Source of the DNA: Arthrobacter_B sp038069765 | Lineage (GTDB): Bacteria; Actinomycetota; Actinomycetes; Actinomycetales; Micrococcaceae | Direction of reading: 5' to 3' | Length of the DNA stretch: 64,000 bases | NCBI RefSeq assembly: GCF_038069765.1 | Contig: NZ_JBBPFS010000004.1 | Location: forward strand, 310,001 to 374,000 | Shown: one piece after another, positions 57,982 through 64,000 of the stretch | How the letters are laid out: every line of letters begins with the position of its first letter | Position numbering within the stretch: the stretch's first letter is position 1 | Notes under the pieces: model-generated | Databases searched by the model: none | Told to the model about the DNA's origin: nothing | The model's input: only the letters and a program-made list of their open reading frames with translations | Made by a program: the position numbers and the translations under genes

Positions 57982-59613
57982 CTAGGAGATGACCGCGTCC
58001 ACGATGGCCTTGGCCTCGGCCTGGACCGTGTGCAGGTGTTCCACGCCCTTGAAGGACTCCGCGTAAATCTTGTAGACGTCCTCGGTTCCGGACGGGCGGG
58101 CGGCAAACCAGGCGTTCTCGGTGGTGACCTTCAATCCGCCGATCGGAGCACCGTTGCCGGGAGCCTCGGTGAGGCGGGCGGTGATTTCCTCACCGGCCAG
58201 CGTGGTGGCCGTGACGTCCGACGGCGAAAGCTTTGCCAGCGCCGCCTTCTGGTCCCGGCTCGCCGGGGCATCCACCCGGGCGTACTCCGGGTCGCCGAAC
58301 CGGCCGGTCAGCTCCCGGTACCGCTGGGACGGGGTTTTGCCCGTCACCGCGGTGATTTCCGAAGCCAGCAGGGCCAGCAGGATGCCGTCCTTGTCGGTGG
58401 TCCAGGCCTTGCCGTCCCTGCGCAGGAAGGAGGCACCGGCGGATTCCTCTCCGCCGAAAGCCGCCTCGCCGGTGAGCAGGCCCGGAACAAACCACTTGAA
58501 ACCGACGGGAACCTCCATCAGGGTCCGTCCGAGGTCTGCGGTGACGCGGTCGATCATGGACGACGACACCAGGGTTTTGCCCACCACTGCGTCCTTGGGC
58601 CAGTCCGCACGGTTCCGGTAGAGGTAGTCAATGGCGACGGCGAGGTAGTGGTTGGGGTTCATCAGCCCGGCATCCGGGGTGACGATTCCGTGGCGGTCGG
58701 CGTCGGCGTCGTTGCCGGTGGCGATGTCGTACTCGCCGGCACGGGAGATCAGGGAAGCCATGGCGTACGGGGAGGAGCAGTCCATGCGGATCTTCTCGTC
58801 CCAGTCCAGGGTCATGAAGGCCCACTGCGGATCCACGTTCGGGTTGACGACGGTCAGGTTCAGCTTGTGCATCTCTGCAATGGCGCCCCAGTAATCCACG
58901 GAAGCACCGCCCAGCGGGTCGGCCCCGATGTGCAGTCCGGAGGCGCGGATGGCATCCAGGTCCAGGACCGAGGAGAGGTCCTGGACATAGTTCTGCAGGA
59001 AGTCGTAGGTGCCCACGGAGTCAGCCAGCCGGGCCTCGCCGAGCGGAATGCGCTTCACGCCGCGCAGTCCGCCCTCGAGGAGTTCGTTGGCGCGGTTGGC
59101 GATCCAGTTGGTGGCCTCTGATCCGGCGGGGCCGCCGGTTGGCGGGTTGTATTTGAAACCGCCGTCGGCCGGGGGATTGTGCGACGGGGTGATGATGATG
59201 CCGTCTGCTTCCTCGGTGCGGCCGGTGTTGTGCTTCAGGATGGCGTGGCTCAGCGCCGGAGTGGGCGTGAAACCGTTGCGGGAATCAATCAGCACGTTCA
59301 CCCCGTTGCCGGCGAGCACCTCCAGGGCGGTGTTCTGCGCGGGCTCGGAGAGGGCATGGGTGTCCTTGCCCATGAACAGCGGACCGGTGATGCCCTGTCC
59401 GGTGCGGTACTCCACGATCGCCTGCGTAATGGCGGCAATGTGGGGTTCGTTGAAGGCGCCGTTCAGGGACGATCCGCGGTGGCCCGAGGTGCCGAAGACC
59501 ACCCGCTGCGAGGGGTCCTGCATGTCCGGCGTGATGTCGTAGTAGGCATCCAAAAGCGCCGTCAGGTCAACTAGGTCGGAGGGTTGGGCAACTGTGCCAG
59601 CTCGGTTAGACAT
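57982..59613 (-). CDS. pgm: Phosphoglucomutase, alpha-D-glucose phosphate-specific
   Basis: 543-residue mutase interconverting glucose-1-P and glucose-6-P. N-terminus MSNRAGTVAQPSDLVDLTALLDAYY, phosphoserine loop TPSHNPP (Ser144), metal loop DADADRHG, sugar loop GGEESAG and phosphate loop RPSGTEDVYK are all present. An ATG 12 bases upstream (59625) is in frame, but the E. coli-like N-terminus supports 59613. Confidence 0.95.
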   Translation of the reverse strand: MSNRAGTVAQPSDLVDLTALLDAYYDITPDMQDPSQRVVFGTSGHRGSSLNGAFNEPHIAAITQAIVEYRTGQGITGPLFMGKDTHALSEPAQNTALEVLAGNGVNVLIDSRNGFTPTPALSHAILKHNTGRTEEADGIIITPSHNPPADGGFKYNPPTGGPAGSEATNWIANRANELLEGGLRGVKRIPLGEARLADSVGTYDFLQNYVQDLSSVLDLDAIRASGLHIGADPLGGASVDYWGAIAEMHKLNLTVVNPNVDPQWAFMTLDWDEKIRMDCSSPYAMASLISRAGEYDIATGNDADADRHGIVTPDAGLMNPNHYLAVAIDYLYRNRADWPKDAVVGKTLVSSSMIDRVTADLGRTLMEVPVGFKWFVPGLLTGEAAFGGEESAGASFLRRDGKAWTTDKDGILLALLASEITAVTGKTPSQRYRELTGRFGDPEYARVDAPASRDQKAALAKLSPSDVTATTLAGEEITARLTEAPGNGAPIGGLKVTTENAWFAARPSGTEDVYKIYAESFKGVEHLHTVQAEAKAIVDAVIS

Positions 59614-59666
59614 ACCCCTAAGCATGCCAAATAAAATCCTGCCGCGGCAGAAGCGTGCCGGGTTCC

Positions 59667-59894
59667 CTAGGGTTTCCGGTTCTCTCCGCCGGTGCCGGTG
59701 GCGCCGGAGGTCTTGTTCTTCGAGTTAATGCCTTCGGAAATGCTGGCGTGGACTTCCACCCGGTCATCGGCTTCATTGGGATCACCGGTGCCGTCGGGAA
59801 CAAAATCAGCGGCGTCCTTCACCAGTGCCTCCGCCGGGTTGTCCGCTGCCTCGGCGGGATCCTTGCCGGTGTGCTTGCTGCTGTTCTCAGCCAC
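59667..59894 (-). CDS. Small acidic hypothetical protein
   Basis: 75-residue soluble protein, Asp/Glu/Ala/Gly-rich, with no recognised domain and no membrane segment. GTG 59894 with AAGGAGG eight bases upstream is a strong start; the longer frame to 60029 lacks one. It ends with a polar Lys/Gly/Thr-rich tail. Function unknown. Confidence 0.6.
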   Translation of the reverse strand: MAENSSKHTGKDPAEAADNPAEALVKDAADFVPDGTGDPNEADDRVEVHASISEGINSKNKTSGATGTGGENRKP

Positions 59895-60026
59895 GGTGTC
59901 CTCCTTCTGCGGGACCTGGTATCCCGCCGCATCAACCATCAGTAGGCCTGTTTCAGGTTTATCACTGCCGTCGGGTTCTATCCAGCCTTCCGCACTTCCG
60001 GCCGGCGGGGCCGCCGACGGATAAAA

Positions 60027-60145
60027 CATCCCCGCGCCTAAACCATCCCCGCGCCTAAACCATCCCCGCGCTTAAACCATCCCCGCGCCTAAACCATCCC
60101 CGCGCTTAAACCATCCCCGCGCCTAAACCATCCCCGCGCTTAAAC
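60027..60145. repeat. Seven perfect copies of a 17-bp tandem repeat
   Basis: CATCCCCGCGCYTAAAC, starting at 60027 and repeating every 17 bp to 60145. The only variable base (Y) reads C, C, T, C, T, C, T, so the array looks built from a 34-bp CT pair. It lies between a small gene and the terminator of the peptide transporter. On the minus strand each unit contains GGGGATGGTT followed by TAG or TAA. Confidence 0.97.
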
Positions 60146-60184
60146 CAACGACGACGACGGCGGGAGCCGTCGTCGTCGTTGGTT
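60143..60184 (-). terminator. Terminator hairpin after the POT transporter
   Basis: Perfect 19-bp stem with GGGA loop (arms 60143-60161 and 60166-60184; core ACGACGACGACGGC), 31 bases past the transporter stop. On the minus strand it is followed by TTTAAG and then the 17-bp array. Confidence 0.75.
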
Positions 60185-60215
60185 GCGGACCCGGCAGGCC
60201 CGCAGGGGGAAGTGC

Positions 60216-61685
<1,470 letters not shown>

Positions 61686-61690
61686 CCAAA

Positions 61691-61710
61691 CATATTCGCA
61701 CCGGAATATG
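61691..61710. promoter_or_regulatory. Palindrome overlapping the POT promoter
   Basis: CATATTC and GAATATG separated by six bases form a 20-bp inverted repeat. On the minus strand its near half supplies GAATAT, the likely -10 box, six bases before the GTG. A repressor bound here would block the promoter. Confidence 0.5.
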
Positions 61711-61862
61711 AGAGTCTCCAGCGGCGCCGGGGCTTAAATCTCCGCCCTGCGGCTTTTACCGCGGACTGGCGCGTGAGAAACATCACGAACAAATCGGCCC
61801 CACGGCACACTGTTACGGCATTCGGGCCGGACTCCCGGACAAGGCGGGATAAGATGTGCGGT

Positions 61863-63311
61863 TTATTTCTGCGGATATTGCTCCAGCTGGGCCGCCGCTG
61901 CCAGCAGCTGGGCCTCCGCCCCGGGCCGCCCGATCAGCTGAATACCCATGGAGAGTCCCTCCGGGGTCCTCAGCGTTGGAACGGTGATGGCCGGAAGCCC
62001 GCAGACGTTCACCATCGAGGTGTAGGGGGAGTAGCGGCACTGCCGCTCGTAGTCCTCCATGCCCCGTGCATCCGTGTCCCCGTCTTCGGAGCCGGAGTTC
62101 CAATACCAGCCAACCGGCCGCGGAGTCATGCCCAGCGCCGGAGTGAGGATCATGTCATAGGCGCTGTAAGCCCTGATGGTGTCCTCTTCGAACCGGCGCA
62201 GGATGTCCAGCGCCGACGCCAGCTCGGCACCCGTTCGCCGCAGCGCCCGACGGCGGACCGCAGCCGTCAGCGGGGTGAGCTTTGCTTCGGCGCCGGCGGG
62301 GAGTTCCAGGTTGGCCAGCGATGCGGTCCATACGGTCTGGAAGGCCTCCGGGTACCGCGGATCGTAGCTGAGCCCGGCTTCCACAAGGTCATGCCCGGCA
62401 GCCGTGAGACCGCGGATGCCTGCGTCCAGCGCCTCTGCGGCCTCAGGATCCAGGATGATCTCCAAGCGGGAGGCGAACGGTGAGAGGGTGCTGACTCCGA
62501 TCCTGAAGCTGCCGGCCGCACGCTGCGCGGCTGCCAGGAAGCTCTCCGCGACGGGTGCGGCCGAGGTTGCGTGGTGGTTGGGCCCGGCCACCATGGCATC
62601 AAGCAGCAGGCCGGCGTCTGCGGCGGTCCGGGCGAGCGGCCCGGCAACCACAAACTGCCCCAGATCACTCTGTCCCGCACCGGCCGGAACGCGTCCGCGG
62701 TTGGGTTTCAGCCCGATGAGCCCGGTGGCTGCGGCCGGAATGCGGATCGAGCCGCCGCCGTCGGTCCCGGGAGCAAAAGGAAGCATGCCCGCGGCCACGG
62801 CCGCGGCACTTCCTCCGCTGGAACCGCCGGGGCTGCATTCCGGGTCCAGCGGATTACGGGCCGGAGCACCCGCGAAGTTCTCGCTGTAACTGCTGAGCCC
62901 AAACTCCGGAACCTGCGTTTTGCCCAGGCTGATGGCCCCGGCCCTGCGCAGAACCGCCGGCAGGGGCCCGTCCTCAGCCGGAGTGTAAGGCGCCAGCGCC
63001 GTGGTGCCGAGGCTGGTGGGGATGCCGGCAACATCGGTCAGGTCTTTGTGGGCCAGAGGCATCCCGTGGAGCATCCCCAGTGGTTCCCCGCGGGCAAACC
63101 TTTCATCGGCTGCGGCCGCTTCCTTCAGCGCAGCTTCGGGCGTCGGCAGCAGGAAGGCGCCCAGCGCAGGGTTGAGTTCCTCGATCCGCCGGAGGTAATG
63201 GCCGGTTACCTCACGGGCACTGACCTCACCGGAGGCAAGGCGGTCCCGCCACTGCAGGGCAGTGGGATCGGCCGGCGGCGGAACCGGGCCGGGCAGTGTG
63301 GAAGCGGACAT
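61863..63311 (-). CDS. Amidase (amidase-signature family)
   Basis: 482-residue amidase. The Ser-cisSer-Lys triad is visible: Lys89 (LAHKDLTD), cis-Ser164 in SPGGSSGGSAAAVAAG, Ser188 in GTDGGGSIRIPAA. It hydrolyses an amide of unknown structure. ATG 63311 has GGAGGT four bases upstream; the frame stays open upstream to 63689 without homology. TATAGT at 63354-63359 (minus strand) is a candidate -10 box. Confidence 0.92.
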   Translation of the reverse strand: MSASTLPGPVPPPADPTALQWRDRLASGEVSAREVTGHYLRRIEELNPALGAFLLPTPEAALKEAAAADERFARGEPLGMLHGMPLAHKDLTDVAGIPTSLGTTALAPYTPAEDGPLPAVLRRAGAISLGKTQVPEFGLSSYSENFAGAPARNPLDPECSPGGSSGGSAAAVAAGMLPFAPGTDGGGSIRIPAAATGLIGLKPNRGRVPAGAGQSDLGQFVVAGPLARTAADAGLLLDAMVAGPNHHATSAAPVAESFLAAAQRAAGSFRIGVSTLSPFASRLEIILDPEAAEALDAGIRGLTAAGHDLVEAGLSYDPRYPEAFQTVWTASLANLELPAGAEAKLTPLTAAVRRRALRRTGAELASALDILRRFEEDTIRAYSAYDMILTPALGMTPRPVGWYWNSGSEDGDTDARGMEDYERQCRYSPYTSMVNVCGLPAITVPTLRTPEGLSMGIQLIGRPGAEAQLLAAAAQLEQYPQK

Positions 63312-63470
63312 GTGACCTCCGGGAGGGGGAATTATTTTCCGGGCAGGGCTCCCACTATAGGCTGGGAGGAAGTCGACGCCCGGGCCGGCGATCCGGCACA
63401 CCGCAGAAGCCGCGGACCCGCCCGGTGCTTCCCCCCGTAATGGCCCCACAGCAAGGACAGGAACCGGAAA

Positions 63471-63788
63471 ATGGAAAACGTATCCGTAGGCGACATCAGC
63501 AGCGATGCCAAGATTCTGGACGTACGCGAAGATTACGAATGGGAAGCCGGCCACATTGACGGCGCCCTGCACATTCCGCTGGACGCACTGCCGGAACGCC
63601 TCGATGACCTTGATCCGGACCAGGATCTTGCCGTCATCTGCCGCACCGGCGGACGCAGCGCCCGTGCCACTGCCTGGCTGGAGTCCCACGGCTATTCCGC
63701 GGTGAACGTCAACGGCGGAATGGGCGCATGGCTTGAAGCGGGCAAGCCCATGGTCTCCGACAACGGGCAGGAACCCACCGTCGTATGA
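63471..63788 (+). CDS. Rhodanese-like domain protein
   Basis: 105-residue single-domain rhodanese: LDVREDYEWEAGHIDGALHIPL, active-site loop CRTGGRS, and NVNGGMGAWLEAGKP. Transfers sulfane sulfur or acts in redox handling. AGGAA about nine bases before ATG. Overlaps the pheA start by four bases (ATGA). Confidence 0.9.
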   Translation: MENVSVGDISSDAKILDVREDYEWEAGHIDGALHIPLDALPERLDDLDPDQDLAVICRTGGRSARATAWLESHGYSAVNVNGGMGAWLEAGKPMVSDNGQEPTVV

Positions 63789-64000
63789 GTGCTTCGCTGG
63801 ATGCAGCAGCCGGCACGCCGGAAGCCGGAACGGTTTACACCTTCCTGGGACCCGAGGGAACTTTCACCGAGGCCGCCCTGCTGCAGGTTCCGGGAGCTGA
63901 AAGCTCCACCCGGATTCCCGCCACCAGTGTGACCGCCGCCTTGGAGATGGTCCGCAGCGGCCGTGCCGATGCCGCAGTGGTTCCCATTGAGAATTCCGTC
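63785..64000 (+). CDS. pheA: Prephenate dehydratase, N-terminal part (cut by window end)
   Basis: First 72 codons: after a short leader the domain begins YTFLGPEGTFTEAAL and continues to ADAAVVPIENSV, both diagnostic for prephenate dehydratase (phenylalanine synthesis). The rest lies beyond the window. ATG 63785 overlaps the rhodanese stop, so it is translated from the same message. Confidence 0.93.
   Translation, partial: MSASLDAAAGTPEAGTVYTFLGPEGTFTEAALLQVPGAESSTRIPATSVTAALEMVRSGRADAAVVPIENSV

Noticed and set aside
60027..60145. Possible CRISPR array
   Set aside because: Repeats are directly adjacent with no spacers and no cas genes are present.

Overview
The window is high-GC DNA with long overlapping antisense ORFs, frequent GTG starts and many leaderless-looking genes, which fits an actinobacterium. 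The gene order crgA / class E sortase / pabA against fhaA-fhaB-pstP-rodA-pbpA-pknA-pknB, followed by tRNA-Leu, together with the gene content (DUF5997, DUF4383, DUF2630, a POL-PE-LIG LigD), points to Micrococcaceae, most likely an Arthrobacter-like soil bacterium. The crgA-pknB-fhaA block usually lies near the chromosome origin, so this appears to be chromosomal sequence. No insertion sequence, prophage, integron or CRISPR array was found.

Layout. 0.2-12 kb: cell-wall growth and division module (crgA, sortase, a 56-residue membrane protein and pabA beside the seven-gene Ser/Thr kinase-phosphatase-penicillin-binding-protein operon, whose genes overlap or nearly touch). 12-16.5 kb: tRNA-Leu(CAG), a divergent DUF5997 / LysR-effector-like pair, a Na+/H+ antiporter and a membrane metal-dependent hydrolase. 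16.6-19.6 kb: gluconate uptake (gntP), kinase (gntK) and a divergent FadR-type regulator with a probable operator between them. 19.6-24.7 kb: stress-type genes (dps, SRPBCC protein, Rieske-FAD oxidoreductase, SDR, DUF4383, DUF2630). 24.4-36.4 kb: non-homologous end joining genes (Ku at 24.7 kb, LigD at 33.7 kb) flanking soxR with a textbook SoxR box driving a flavin reductase, and a TPP-riboswitch thiM-thiE-thiD/tenA operon.

36.4-47.3 kb: phosphoketolase, SRPBCC, a LacI/SDR divergent pair, an alarmone-synthetase-like gene coupled to a winged-helix (YcaQ-like) gene, hydrolase, sugar kinase, PEBP and HAD phosphatase. 47.3-52.1 kb: a tightly coupled three-gene cassette (MprF-like aminoacyl-lipid synthase, membrane esterase, PAP2 phosphatase). 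52.2-64 kb: glycerophosphodiesterase, glycerate kinase, uracil permease, SDR-aldehyde dehydrogenase pair, phosphoglucomutase, a 17-bp x 7 tandem array, POT peptide transporter, amidase, rhodanese and the start of pheA, which is cut by the window edge.

Most of the window is ordinary core metabolism. No wholly new system is evident. The observations most worth a second look are the MprF-like/esterase/PAP2 cassette, the perfect 17-bp array, the SoxR-box promoter, the alarmone synthetase/YcaQ pair, the DUF5997/effector-only LysR pair, and several palindromes sitting on promoters.
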